Shown in pieces: positions 1 through 8,680 of a DNA stretch of 34,245 nt (position 1 is its first letter; the number at the start of each line of letters is the position of its first letter). The notes beneath the pieces are model-generated. The model was given only the letters and a program-made list of their open reading frames with translations. It was not told the DNA's origin and made no database searches. Source of the stretch: Gammaproteobacteria bacterium. Lineage in GTDB: Bacteria > Pseudomonadota > Gammaproteobacteria > SZUA-140. Both the position numbers and the translations under genes were made by a program. The DNA lies in assembly GCA_003230085.1 (NCBI GenBank), contig QIGV01000240.1:1-34245 (forward strand), read 5' to 3'.

Positions 1-126
1 AGCCAAGCACCGACAAGCATGCGGCGGCTGTCAACCTTCGAGGGTTCGTGAGTAGCACTAGAACTGGGGGCTATCCCATTGATGGCGTACCTCCCGATAT
101 CGCAACCGGGAGGCACGCCTAAACAC
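1..126. other. Unassigned left edge, possible 3' end of a plus-strand gene
   Basis: No recognisable gene. Plus frame 3 is open from the window edge to a TAA at 120-122 (39 codons, ending GRHA), only four bases short of the stop of the converging minus-strand gene, so it could be the C-terminal tail of a truncated neighbour. The peptide resembles nothing I know. The strong hairpin at 84-119 lies in the same stretch, which argues somewhat against coding. Confidence 0.25.
84..119. terminator. GC-rich hairpin without U-tract
   Basis: GGCGT-A-CCTCCCG pairs with CGGGAGG-C-ACGCC across a 10-base loop: 5 bp plus 7 bp with one A/C mismatch. On the minus strand it lies 7 bases past the stop of the 127-477 gene, where a terminator would sit, but neither side carries a T-run. 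It may be a 3' mRNA-stabilising hairpin or a terminator needing Rho. Confidence 0.4.
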
Positions 127-477
127 CTATAGATGCCCGTTCAGAATTTTGGAATTTAAGATTTTCTCATTCCCATTGGCATTATTTTTGGCGGCACCGA
201 AGTGCATGCTGGCGTCACCATGGCGACCCAACTTGTCCAGACTGATTGCCTCATTGAAATGGGTTTCCCCGGAAGGGGCAATTTTTGATGCCTCGCTAAA
301 ATGCATCAAGGCCCCTTTAAAATCTCCTTTGTTCCAGGCTGCAATTCCCTCATCGTTATGCATGACGGCTGATGAGCTCGCGCCTGCTGGTAGTTTCATG
401 GGACCTTCTCCCGCCAGAACAGCAATGGAGACAAAGCTGAATAGTAATGCGACAAAGATAACTGATATTTTTCTCAT
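127..477 (-). CDS. Small exported TPR-repeat protein
   Basis: 116 residues. The N-terminus (MRKIS, then a hydrophobic stretch to about residue 21, ending VLAG) is a Sec signal peptide, so the product is probably periplasmic. Residues about 39-104 form two tetratricopeptide repeats: the NKGDF-KGALMHF-EASKIAP and KLGRHGDASMHF patterns are typical TPR A/B helices. The tail is Asn/Lys-rich. The start is well supported by an AAGGAG Shine-Dalgarno 8 bases upstream of ATG. TPRs bind protein partners; nothing shows which. It is the first of three small exported proteins on the same strand, but gaps of about 150 bases or more argue against one tight operon. Function unknown; exported TPR architecture is confident. 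Confidence 0.8.
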   Translation of the reverse strand: MRKISVIFVALLFSFVSIAVLAGEGPMKLPAGASSSAVMHNDEGIAAWNKGDFKGALMHFSEASKIAPSGETHFNEAISLDKLGRHGDASMHFGAAKNNANGNEKILNSKILNGHL

Positions 478-626
478 GGCAGAACTCCTTATAACAGTTG
501 AAAACCATTTACTAAAATCATACCCGTAATGAGCAATCTATCACTTAAACCCACCGCAATAAACACCCTTATCTGATTATTTTACTCAATTATTATATTC
601 GCCCATTTTAATTCAAAAATGGCGTA

Positions 627-1019
627 TCAGTAATCCAACGCGAACTCCATATAATCCAGAGTATAAACAACGATGATGCGCAGCTCTTCTGAGCGCATGA
701 GCATATTGACGCAACGTTCATCGCAGTCAATTTCGCCTGCTTCGCTACGCAAAACATATGAGAGTATCTCATCTTGTAAAGAGTCGCGGTCAGGCCAATG
801 ACTGTAATAGACTTTTGTGAAACTCTTGCAATCTGGGCTTTCCAGTGCCCTTTTACCGAAATTCGTCAACTGTTTCTCGCAATTATCGGCCTCTACGGCC
901 ATATTGGCCAATGTCGCAATCAGTGTGACTAGCTCAGGAAAATAGTCCTTGGCAGCGTTTGCACGGTCTGCACCGGTAGACAGCAAGATTGCAATTGTGA
1001 TTGTCGTAAGGTATTTCAT
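627..1019 (-). CDS. Small exported four-cysteine protein, unknown function
   Basis: 130 residues from the ATG at 1019. The N-terminus MKYLTTITIAILLSTGADRA is a signal peptide with likely cleavage after ANA. The mature part is acidic and helical with four cysteines (motifs NCEKQ, DCKSF, DCDERC), enough for two disulfides in the periplasm. An in-frame extension back to 1214 exists but would run through the Rho-independent terminator at 1170-1195 and would bury the signal peptide, so I reject it. No strong Shine-Dalgarno is visible before the chosen ATG. The Cys-containing part has a DCDERC-type spacing that could be structural or metal-linked. I do not recognise the family. Confidence 0.65.
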   Translation of the reverse strand: MKYLTTITIAILLSTGADRANAAKDYFPELVTLIATLANMAVEADNCEKQLTNFGKRALESPDCKSFTKVYYSHWPDRDSLQDEILSYVLRSEAGEIDCDERCVNMLMRSEELRIIVVYTLDYMEFALDY

Positions 1020-1166
1020 GGGCGCTTTTGAGTCGGTAAAAGAATGCATGGTAACGAAGGCACGTCCAGAAAACAAAACATAATCTGCGAAAGTCATATT
1101 TGACCAGTACAGCCTATTCTTCCTCATAGGCGTGTAATAATCCTGTATTTGCAGTCGAGTATGCTC

Positions 1167-1195
1167 AAAAAAAACGCCCATAATCGGGCGTTTTT
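1167..1195 (-). terminator. Rho-independent terminator of the Met/His-rich gene
   Basis: A 10-bp perfect stem, AAAAACGCCC and GGGCGTTTTT, flanks a 6-base loop. On the minus strand the hairpin is followed by a run of seven T. It sits 40 bases past the stop of the 1236-1628 gene and ends its transcript. Because of the A/T arms it could also work on the plus strand. Confidence 0.85.
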
Positions 1196-1235
1196 CAAAA
1201 TAAAATACTGGCAACTGGATTATTTAAAGCCTGCT

Positions 1236-1628
1236 TTACTGATGGCTACCCATTTTCTCCTTACTCATTTCCATATGCTCTTTCATTCTCTCGCGCATTT
1301 TCTCATGCATCTCGTCGTGGTGGGCAATCATTTTATCCATGCTCGCGATCATATCACCCAGCTTTTCTTTCTCCCCGGCAGATGGCTTATGATTCAGGCC
1401 TTTCAGAATGGACATGGTCTCTTTTAACATTCCCATCATGTCGTTCATCATCTGATGGCGTGCCTGCATCATTTCCATGCCGCCGCCATGACTCTTTTTA
1501 CCCACCATATCCATATTACCTTTATGATGGCCCTTGCCCTCTGACATATCCATATCACTGGCATGGGCATAGCCGCCCATCAGGAATAGGGACAAAATAA
1601 CCGTGGCCATGATGTTCATCACTTTCAT
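1236..1628 (-). CDS. Met/His-rich periplasmic protein, possible copper binder
   Basis: 130 residues with a clear signal peptide (MKVMNIMATVILSLFLMGG, cleavage after AHA). The mature part of about 107 residues holds about 22 methionines and 10 histidines and no cysteine, in clusters such as DMDM, GMEMM, QMMNDMMGM, AHHDEMHEKM and EHMEM. It is otherwise charged and predicted helical. Met/His clusters in exported proteins are typical of Cu(I)/Cu(II) or silver binding (compare PcoE- and CopK-like proteins), but I see no homology that proves this; it is an inference from composition. ATG 1628 is preceded by a strong AAGGAGG Shine-Dalgarno, suggesting high expression. It is a single-gene unit with its own terminator. 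No copper pump or copper oxidase lies nearby. Confidence 0.75.
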   Translation of the reverse strand: MKVMNIMATVILSLFLMGGYAHASDMDMSEGKGHHKGNMDMVGKKSHGGGMEMMQARHQMMNDMMGMLKETMSILKGLNHKPSAGEKEKLGDMIASMDKMIAHHDEMHEKMRERMKEHMEMSKEKMGSHQ

Positions 1629-1856
1629 ACGTGTAACCTCCTTCTCATAAGAATGTTTTTAAACCGCCGGCCTGTTGTGCAACAATTATCCATAACAGGA
1701 GCGGGGCATGGAAACTCCGATTTTATCACCGGCGGCCATGAAAAAAACCATAAATATTTTACAGGATTTTTTTGTTCGTTAGCATACATTTAACTAACTC
1801 AAAATATTTTTGGGCTTCCTCTAGGGGAGACCACCTACAATCATCAATGGATTTCT

Positions 1857-3431
1857 TCAAGCAATCAGTAAAGCCTGTTTGGCAAACACTTTGAGTAGAT
1901 GCATCAATTTTTGATAGGCGATTTCGCTATTAACTAACTCTAGACTATTTTCCTGAATTAATAATTTTTCCATAATATCGGTCAATGCAGCATGGTCATG
2001 GTTGCCATCAAGATATCCTAATAATAGCGCCGATAATTTTTCCATTCTAATACTATAGCATTGTAAATTACTAACAGAAGCGGTTGCACCTTCATATTCA
2101 CGCATTCTTTTAAATTGGTTTTGATGCGCTGCGATGTACCGAGCAAGGGGACTTGCTATCGGACGATCGCTAACATTATTTGTTAACAGTAAAGCACGCT
2201 GATGGAGATATGCATCCCCTCTAATGTATGAATACATCAAACAATCACTCAGCTCCAGGGATTCAATGATATTTTTATTGTTCCGTTGCAACGTATCCCG
2301 AATGTCCGCCAGTAGAACATCAAATGATATCGCTTGCGGCCAGTGATTCGAGAGGATCATTAATGCTAATTTATGAACAGGATTAGATATCGTGATTTGT
2401 TTTCCTACAACTGTTTTAAACGTTACAGCCAGACTGTTATAAAAATCGGCATTGGGAGACACCGGCTTAACTAGCGAAGCCACATACAACTGGTGTATGA
2501 ATTTAGAACATGGAGAACGGTTCAAGGTGACATGTTCATGGCATAGTATGCCGTCACGTTTGATATTCATATGCAATAAATCCGCAAGCTGTTCCATTTC
2601 TATATAGTCTATATCCAGAGACTGATACTGACGGGGTGCCGTAGACGGGAAAATGCCAGGTTGCAATTTAAACAGATCGGCATCAGCAACATACTGGAGA
2701 CCATGTTGACCGGCTTGATCAATAAACTCGGAAAAATATAGGGGTGTTGATTGTGCGACAAGGTGCTGGTGAAATAGATCGCCATCATTATCATCATTTT
2801 TTTCGGTTAAATATTCTTTTAACACGTCGCTCATTAAGGTGTTTTTCTCGGGAGCAATTTCCAGAAATTTTCCCAGGTAGCTACGTGCCTTACTAATACA
2901 TTCATGTGGATCTACAATATTTCGGATATGGTATCGAAGGATGTCACATGACATCCGTTCCAGGTATGCCGCGGGATAGACTAAATAATGCACGTATAAC
3001 AGACCATTTTCAGCAAGATGGCGCCTGGATATTTCGAGTATTTTGTGCTGGACTTCCTTCGATACCCAGGAATAGGCGCCAGAAATAATTATGTAGTCAA
3101 ATTGCCCAAGATTTTCGGGAATATCGACGATGTTCATATGGTGAAGCACTATATTTTTCATGCCAAGCGCATTGATGATTTGCTGCCCCTCTTCGATAGA
3201 GGCTTCCGACATATCAATCCCAGTGAGCGAACTATTCGGCACCATTTGAGCGATCGATATCAGGTTGATCCCATTGCCGCAAGCTAGCTCCAATATCCTG
3301 CAATCATCTACAGGCGGTGTCTGCAAATCAAAATAAGCTGCTAATGCTGCCAAATGTCCCGGCTGGGTCAAATAAGAAGGATTACTGAAATAAGGAATCT
3401 CATCGTAACCGTATAGTTTAGTATCGGACAT
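1857..3431 (-). CDS. SAM methyltransferase with methyltransferase regulatory domain
   Basis: 524 residues from ATG 3431 (a TTG at 3437 is also possible). Residues about 45-150 are a class I Rossmann methyltransferase: motif I ILELACGNGINL, acidic strand-2 end TGIDMS, and FDYIIISGAYSWV as post-I motif. Residues about 215-300 (TPLYFSEFIDQAGQHGLQYV) match the methyltransferase regulatory domain (PF10119 type), followed by a C-terminal all-helical/winged-type region. This layout is shared with bacterial protein-lysine methyltransferases such as the rickettsial OmpB enzymes; the substrate here is unknown. G+C is about 42% by eye, clearly below the neighbours at about 50-52%, suggesting transfer or lineage-specific acquisition. 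It has its own promoter and no operon partner. Confidence 0.85.
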   Translation of the reverse strand: MSDTKLYGYDEIPYFSNPSYLTQPGHLAALAAYFDLQTPPVDDCRILELACGNGINLISIAQMVPNSSLTGIDMSEASIEEGQQIINALGMKNIVLHHMNIVDIPENLGQFDYIIISGAYSWVSKEVQHKILEISRRHLAENGLLYVHYLVYPAAYLERMSCDILRYHIRNIVDPHECISKARSYLGKFLEIAPEKNTLMSDVLKEYLTEKNDDNDGDLFHQHLVAQSTPLYFSEFIDQAGQHGLQYVADADLFKLQPGIFPSTAPRQYQSLDIDYIEMEQLADLLHMNIKRDGILCHEHVTLNRSPCSKFIHQLYVASLVKPVSPNADFYNSLAVTFKTVVGKQITISNPVHKLALMILSNHWPQAISFDVLLADIRDTLQRNNKNIIESLELSDCLMYSYIRGDAYLHQRALLLTNNVSDRPIASPLARYIAAHQNQFKRMREYEGATASVSNLQCYSIRMEKLSALLLGYLDGNHDHAALTDIMEKLLIQENSLELVNSEIAYQKLMHLLKVFAKQALLIA

Positions 3432-3455
3432 AGTCAAAGTTGATTAATTATTCCA

Positions 3456-3484
3456 ATTATAAGTATTGCGGAATCTACCTTTAA
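3456..3484 (-). promoter_or_regulatory. Probable sigma-70 promoter of the methyltransferase gene
   Basis: On the minus strand a perfect TATAAT (3461-3456) lies 17 bp from a weak -35, TTAAAG (3484-3479). The predicted start is near 3449, leaving a leader of under 20 bases before ATG 3431. That short leader lacks a strong Shine-Dalgarno. Confidence 0.45.
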
Positions 3485-3701
3485 GAGCAACAATTCATGC
3501 CCATGAGAATGACAGGTTGCTCAATGCATAATATGAGCATGCTATCACTACGCTATTATTCATATATACGAAAGAAACTTTGAAGATCAGGATAAACCGC
3601 GCGCTACATTTTCTCATCCATGCTGAGGAAAATATCAGTTTTAGTTCAGCACCCCTAGCCGAACATATACTCTTTAATCGATTTAAGGAAAACTTTATAT
3701 T

Positions 3702-5741
3702 TCAAACAAGCAGGCCATTGTGTCGTAGCAGGGCATCAATTTGAGGTTCCCGCCCCCGGAATTCGATAAATAGCTCCAGGGGGTCGCGCGATCCGCCCTG
3801 CTCCAGGACGGCCTTGAGAAACCGCAGGCCGGTCTCACTATCAAAGATCCCCTTCTCTTCAAACAGAGAAAAGGCATCACTGGACAATACCTCAGCCCAT
3901 TTATAACTATAGTAACCTGCGCAATACCCGCCGGCAAAAATATGGGCAAAACTGTGGGGGAAACGGTTGAAGGATGGGGGATGGATGACAGCAACCTGAC
4001 GGCGCACCTCTTCGAGTACCTCATCGATCCTCGCGCCCCGGGCAGGGTCATATTCCAGATGCAGGCGAAAGTCGAAGATTGCAAACTCGAGTTGGCGTAC
4101 CATTTTCATACCGGCCTGGAAGTTCCTGGCTGCCAACAGGCTGTTGAATTTTTCATCTGGTAGTGGTTCTCCCGTTTGATAATGGCCAGAAAACAGGCTA
4201 ATAGCCTGCCGCTCCCAGCACCAGTTTTCCATAAATTGACTGGGTAATTCCACTGCATCCCAGGCCACACCCTGAATCCCGGAAACCCCGGCATAATCTA
4301 CTTGTGTCAGCATATGATGCAGGCCATGCCCGAATTCATGAAACAGTGTCACGACTTCCGCATGAGTAAACAAGGCTGGATCATCTCCTAAAGGCGGGGT
4401 AAAGTTGCAGGTCAGGTAGGCTACAGGCAACTGTATATTCGAGGCGGTCTTGCGCCGGACAATACACTCATCCATCCAGGCACCGCCACGTTTATCAGAG
4501 CGAGCATAAAGGTCCAGATAAAAATTGCCGCGTACATTTTCTTCCGCATCACGAATCTCATAGAAGCGTACATCTTCATGCCAGACGTCCGCGTTTTCCA
4601 CCACCTTGATGTCAAGACCAAATAGCCGATTGACAACCGCAAACAATCCCACCAATACCCGATCTTCAGGGAAATAGGGCTTGAGCGCCTCCTGTGACAT
4701 GGTGAATTGATGCTGTCGCAACTTTTCGGAAAAATAGCTGACGTCCCACGCCTCCAGATCATCATAGCCATTGTGTTGACTGGCATGGGTACACAGTTCT
4801 TGCAGTTCGGTGCGGGCACGCTCACCAGTGCGCTCAGCAAGATCATTTAGAAAATCCAATACCTGACTGGTGCAAGAAGCCATTTTGGTGGCTAGCGATC
4901 GTTCCGCATAGTTTTCAAAGCCCAGTAATCGCGCCTCTTCATGACGCAATTGCAAAATTCTTTCCATCAGCGGCGTATTATCCCACTGCCCGCTGTGGGG
5001 ACCTTCATCCGAAGCACGGGTCACGTAGGCCTCATAAACTTCACGCCGCAACTCACGATTGTCAGCGTAGCTCATAATTGCGTTGTAGGAGGGAAATTCA
5101 AGACTGAACAACCATCCTTCCTGCTCCTTCTGCTGAGCAGATTGGCGGGCCAGGGCCAGGGCTGAATCCGGCAGGCCACGCAGCAACTTTCGGTCAGTGA
5201 CTCGCTTGTGCCAGGCATTCGTTGCATCCAGTAAATTCTGCTCGAATCTGGCGGTGAGGATTGCCAGCTCTTGTATGAGCTGGCTGTAGCGCTTTTTTCC
5301 CTCTTCACCAAGGGCAACACCTGATAAATGGAAGTCGCGTAATGCATTATCAACGACTTTTCTCTGGGCATGATCCAGGGACAGATAATCATCACGTTCG
5401 GCTATCGATTTATACGCATTGTATAGCGTCTCATTCTGCCCCAGCTCAGTCGTATAGGCACTCAATAAAGGTAAACATTCATTGTAGGCATCTCGTGTTG
5501 CTGCGCTGTTAACAACTGCGTTCATATGGCTGACCGGTGACCATACATGCGCCAGACGATCTGCCAAATCCTCCAGTGGCTGAATGAGATTCTCCCAGGT
5601 ATAGTCGCCTCCTGACTCGAGAAATCGGGTGATACTCACGCGGTTCTCTGCCAACACTGTCTTTATGGCCGGTACAACGTGTGCAGGCTTGATCTCGCTG
5701 AATCTGGGCAGAGCGCTATAATTTAATAGTGGATTTTCCAT
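3702..5741 (-). CDS. prlC: Oligopeptidase A (M3 family zinc metallopeptidase)
   Basis: 679 residues, matching the usual 680 of E. coli OpdA/PrlC. The M3 zinc site is intact: HEFGH at residues 468-472 gives two His ligands and the catalytic Glu, and the VELPSQFMENW motif just after gives the third ligand near Glu498. The N-terminal half is the usual helical channel-forming part. The enzyme works in the cytosol, cleaving short peptides, including cleaved signal peptides, down for recycling. ATG 5741 begins MENPLLN, typical of the family. It diverges from gor with an 80-base gap that must hold both promoters. No signal peptide or frameshift is seen. Very secure. Confidence 0.97.
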   Translation of the reverse strand: MENPLLNYSALPRFSEIKPAHVVPAIKTVLAENRVSITRFLESGGDYTWENLIQPLEDLADRLAHVWSPVSHMNAVVNSAATRDAYNECLPLLSAYTTELGQNETLYNAYKSIAERDDYLSLDHAQRKVVDNALRDFHLSGVALGEEGKKRYSQLIQELAILTARFEQNLLDATNAWHKRVTDRKLLRGLPDSALALARQSAQQKEQEGWLFSLEFPSYNAIMSYADNRELRREVYEAYVTRASDEGPHSGQWDNTPLMERILQLRHEEARLLGFENYAERSLATKMASCTSQVLDFLNDLAERTGERARTELQELCTHASQHNGYDDLEAWDVSYFSEKLRQHQFTMSQEALKPYFPEDRVLVGLFAVVNRLFGLDIKVVENADVWHEDVRFYEIRDAEENVRGNFYLDLYARSDKRGGAWMDECIVRRKTASNIQLPVAYLTCNFTPPLGDDPALFTHAEVVTLFHEFGHGLHHMLTQVDYAGVSGIQGVAWDAVELPSQFMENWCWERQAISLFSGHYQTGEPLPDEKFNSLLAARNFQAGMKMVRQLEFAIFDFRLHLEYDPARGARIDEVLEEVRRQVAVIHPPSFNRFPHSFAHIFAGGYCAGYYSYKWAEVLSSDAFSLFEEKGIFDSETGLRFLKAVLEQGGSRDPLELFIEFRGREPQIDALLRHNGLLV

Positions 5742-5821
5742 ATTTTTTCCCGCAGTGACAATTCACAGAAAACATATCAGAAAATGATATATTAGGAAAA
5801 TATTAATCCAAGAGTGCGCGA

Positions 5822-7171
5822 ATGAAACAACATTATGACTTGATCGCCATAGGCGGTGGCAGTGGGGGCATAGCCGTGGCAAAAGGGGCCGCAAAATATG
5901 GTGCGAAATGTGCCGTAATAGAGGCAGACAAACTGGGTGGCACCTGTGTGAACCGAGGTTGTGTCCCCAAAAAAATCTTGTGGCATGCGGCCGAAATTGC
6001 TCACAACCTGCGCTTGGCGCCTGATTACGGGTTTGACAGCAGCCTGACAAATCTCGATTGGGCACAGCTCAAAATTAAACGCGACACCTATTTAAAGCGA
6101 TTAAACAAGATCTACCAGACCAGCCTGGCAGATTTCAATGTCGATGTAATCAAGGGCTGTGGGCGCTTTATCGACGCCCAGACATTAGAGGTGGACGGGC
6201 AGCGCTATCACGCCGACCACATTGTGATCGCGGTAGGTGGGAAACCGGTCATTCCTGATTTGCCAGGAGCACGTTACGGTATTACCTCGGATGGATTCTT
6301 CGGTCTTTTCACCCAACCCAAACGGGTGGCTATCGTGGGGTCCGGTTACATCGCTGTGGAAATTGCGGGATTGCTGAATGCCCTGGGCAGCGAGGTAAGC
6401 ATTATGATACGGCGCCAGCAGCTTTTGAATAACTTCGATATCATGATCAGGGAATCATTGCTAGGGGAGCTGCAAAGCAATGGTGTCAACGTGCTAAGCA
6501 GCATGCAAACCCAACGTGTTACGCGTGAATCTGACGGCAGCCTGACCCTGGTCACAAACCGTGAACACCAGATTACGGGTGTCGACTGCCTGATTTGGGC
6601 CATCGGGCGGGCCCCAAACACCCAGAATCTCAACCTTGATGCAACCGGCATCACGCTGGATTCCCTGGAAAATATCAAGGTTGATGCCTTCCAAAACAGC
6701 AATATTCCCGGTATCTACGCCATCGGCGATGTCACCGGTCAATTACAGCTAACCCCGGTAGCCATTGCAACAGGGCGGCACCTCGCCGACCGCTTGTTCG
6801 GCAATCAGCCCGATAGTCGTCTGGATACTGCGAATATCCCGACTGTAGTATTCAGTCATCCTCCTATTGGCAGCATCGGTTTGACCGAGGATGAGGCGCG
6901 CAAAATACATGGTGATGCGGTCAAAATCTACCAGACAAATTTCACCCCCCTCCTGCACGCCATGACAATCCATAAAACAAGCTCTGCAATCAAGCTAATC
7001 ACAGTGGGCGTAGAGGAAAAAGTGGTCGGCTGCCACATCATCGGCACGAATGCAGATGAAATACTGCAGGGATTTGCTGTTGCCATCAAGATGGGTGCCT
7101 GCAAAAAGGATTTCGACGACACCATGGCGATTCATCCCACCAGCGCAGAAGAGCTGGTATTGCTCAAATGA
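5822..7171 (+). CDS. gor: Glutathione-disulfide reductase
   Basis: 449 residues, the normal length. FAD site GGGSGG at 11-16, redox-active disulfide in [13 protein letters not shown] (Cys42 and Cys47), second Rossmann motif [11 protein letters not shown] for NADPH, and the C-terminal HPTSAEE carrying the catalytic His of the partner subunit. Two Arg in IRRQQLL after the second fold fit NADPH preference. The spacing of the CVNRGC disulfide and the VPKK that follows separate it from lipoamide dehydrogenase and mercuric reductase. The protein is a cytosolic homodimer that reduces GSSG to GSH. Its Shine-Dalgarno is weak. The gamma-carbonic anhydrase gene follows after 57 bases on the same strand and may be cotranscribed. 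Confidence 0.95.
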   Translation: MKQHYDLIAIGGGSGGIAVAKGAAKYGAKCAVIEADKLGGTCVNRGCVPKKILWHAAEIAHNLRLAPDYGFDSSLTNLDWAQLKIKRDTYLKRLNKIYQTSLADFNVDVIKGCGRFIDAQTLEVDGQRYHADHIVIAVGGKPVIPDLPGARYGITSDGFFGLFTQPKRVAIVGSGYIAVEIAGLLNALGSEVSIMIRRQQLLNNFDIMIRESLLGELQSNGVNVLSSMQTQRVTRESDGSLTLVTNREHQITGVDCLIWAIGRAPNTQNLNLDATGITLDSLENIKVDAFQNSNIPGIYAIGDVTGQLQLTPVAIATGRHLADRLFGNQPDSRLDTANIPTVVFSHPPIGSIGLTEDEARKIHGDAVKIYQTNFTPLLHAMTIHKTSSAIKLITVGVEEKVVGCHIIGTNADEILQGFAVAIKMGACKKDFDDTMAIHPTSAEELVLLK

Positions 7172-7228
7172 AACAGAAACCACGTAGTTAAAAATCAATG
7201 ATATAGATCTAAGGGAGAAACAGGTGCT

Positions 7229-7765
7229 ATGGCAATCAGATCATTTAACGGGATCCACCCTAATTTATCTCCATCAGCCTATATCGATGAAGCCGCACTT
7301 GTCACTGGTAATGTCACTATTGAAGCAGATGCCTCTTTATGGCCCATGACAGTAGCACGCGGTGATGTTCATCATATTTCCATTGGTGCGCGCAGCAATA
7401 TCCAGGATGGCTCGGTCCTCCATGTCACTCAGGATAATCAGTTTAATCCAGGAGGATTCCCCCTCTCCATCGGAAACGACGTCACCATAGGACATGGTGC
7501 TATTTTGCACGCCTGTACAATCGATGATCTGGTACTGATTGGCATGGGTGCTATTGTTCTCGACGGTGCGCGAATACACCCGCGTGTCATGGTCGGTGCT
7601 GGCGCATTGGTCTCACCCGGTAAGATACTGGAAAGTGGCTATCTGTATCTTGGCAGCCCCGCAAGGCAGGTCCGCAAGCTGACTGACAAGGAACTGGCCT
7701 ATCTGGAGTTTTCATCTCAACACTATGTGGCGCTCAAGAACCAGCATATGAAAACCAGTGGCTAA
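7229..7765 (+). CDS. Gamma-carbonic anhydrase family protein (YrdA/PaaY-like)
   Basis: 178 residues, the family length. Hexapeptide repeats of a left-handed beta-helix run through residues about 20-140. The three zinc-ligand histidines of the family are present: VLHV, IGHGA and ILHAC. It lacks the long N-terminal acidic loop of the archaeal Cam enzyme, as do YrdA and CaiE, whose physiological activity is often uncertain; carbonic anhydrase activity is therefore an inference. A GGGAG Shine-Dalgarno precedes ATG 7229. In Pseudomonas a close relative lies beside prlC, so its position near prlC here is conserved context. Probably a cytosolic trimer. Confidence 0.9.
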   Translation: MAIRSFNGIHPNLSPSAYIDEAALVTGNVTIEADASLWPMTVARGDVHHISIGARSNIQDGSVLHVTQDNQFNPGGFPLSIGNDVTIGHGAILHACTIDDLVLIGMGAIVLDGARIHPRVMVGAGALVSPGKILESGYLYLGSPARQVRKLTDKELAYLEFSSQHYVALKNQHMKTSG

Positions 7766-7840
7766 CTCTGGGTTGTACCCACGGGACAACTGCAACCCGG
7801 AGGTTATAGATGGCTGAATATATGCCGGAATGATGGGTTA

Positions 7841-8680
7841 TTATCGGTGCAGAAACTCGTTCAGACTGTCGGTGTACAAACTTCCCGACGCCAGATAACC
7901 CTGAAAATGATTTCCGGTGATGGTGAGGAATTCCTTGGGTTCTGCCGCAGCCGCATACAACTTCTCAGCATGGGGAAAGAGAATCACCTCATCTTCCGGG
8001 CTATGAATCACCAGCACCGGACAGGTGACTTTTTTCACGTTTTCCAGCACCGGATATCGATAGCGTGACATAAGGCTCACTGGTAGCAGAGGATGAAGCT
8101 CTGCGGCTGCAGTAGGTAGTGAGGTAAATGTAGATTCCAGCACCAGAGCGCGCGGTGTATTCCTGGTGGCCAGGTCTGATGCAATTGCAGCGCCCAGGGA
8201 GCGCCCCATGATAATGATATCTGCGGGATTTAAGCCACGCCGATTAACCAGGTAAGACCACGCGGCTGCCGCATCACGATACGTACCCTCTTCATCCGGC
8301 TGGCCTTCACTGAGACCATAGCCCCGGTAGTCGAACACAAAAATCGCCATGCCCATGCGTTGGAATATTGCAATTGTCTCCATATATTCCGAGATATTGC
8401 CGCGGTTTCCGTGACAAAACAGCACCACCCGCTGCGTCTGCTCATGGGGCATGAACCAACCGTGCAGTGTGATGCCATCGGTAGTCTGAAAGACAGCGAT
8501 TTCGTAACGATAGCCAAAATAGCCCGGCGTTGTCACCATCGTCCGGCTGGGAATATATATGCGACTGGACTGGGTCAGATAGACGCGTAGCATGATGGCG
8601 CCATATCCCAGCACAGCCAACAAGAATATCAGCAAAACAATAGTCACAGTGGGTATGTTACATCCAGCATCGCTATGCAA
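7841..8680 (-). CDS. Membrane-anchored alpha/beta hydrolase (BEM46/YfhR-like)
   Basis: 279 residues. A single N-terminal membrane segment (about 10-33) anchors a serine hydrolase fold. Visible motifs are the oxyanion HGNRGN, DYRGYGLSEG, nucleophile elbow GRSLGAA, the acid in HSPEDEV and the catalytic His in TGNHFQGY. This is the BEM46/ABHD13 clan; substrates are unknown, esters or thioesters being usual. The start is uncertain: a TTG at 8680 overlaps the upstream gene by 8 bases, while a GTG at 8647 would begin just before the membrane segment. The overlap suggests translational coupling to the membrane protein upstream and membership in the ilvA operon. The 75-base gap to the carbonic anhydrase is convergent. 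Confidence 0.85.
   Translation of the reverse strand: MHSDAGCNIPTVTIVLLIFLLAVLGYGAIMLRVYLTQSSRIYIPSRTMVTTPGYFGYRYEIAVFQTTDGITLHGWFMPHEQTQRVVLFCHGNRGNISEYMETIAIFQRMGMAIFVFDYRGYGLSEGQPDEEGTYRDAAAAWSYLVNRRGLNPADIIIMGRSLGAAIASDLATRNTPRALVLESTFTSLPTAAAELHPLLPVSLMSRYRYPVLENVKKVTCPVLVIHSPEDEVILFPHAEKLYAAAAEPKEFLTITGNHFQGYLASGSLYTDSLNEFLHR

Noticed and set aside
149-529. Plus-strand ORF of 126 codons opposite the small TPR gene
   Set aside because: It lies antisense to a gene with a signal peptide, TPRs and AAGGAG. It has no Shine-Dalgarno and no recognisable domain.
1149-1427. Plus-strand ORF over the Met/His gene
   Set aside because: Its His/Phe-rich sequence is the complement of Met/His codons, and it crosses the terminator at 1170-1195.
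1687-1696. TTATCCATA as a DnaA box
   Set aside because: It is a lone site that misses the core CACA, with no cluster around it.
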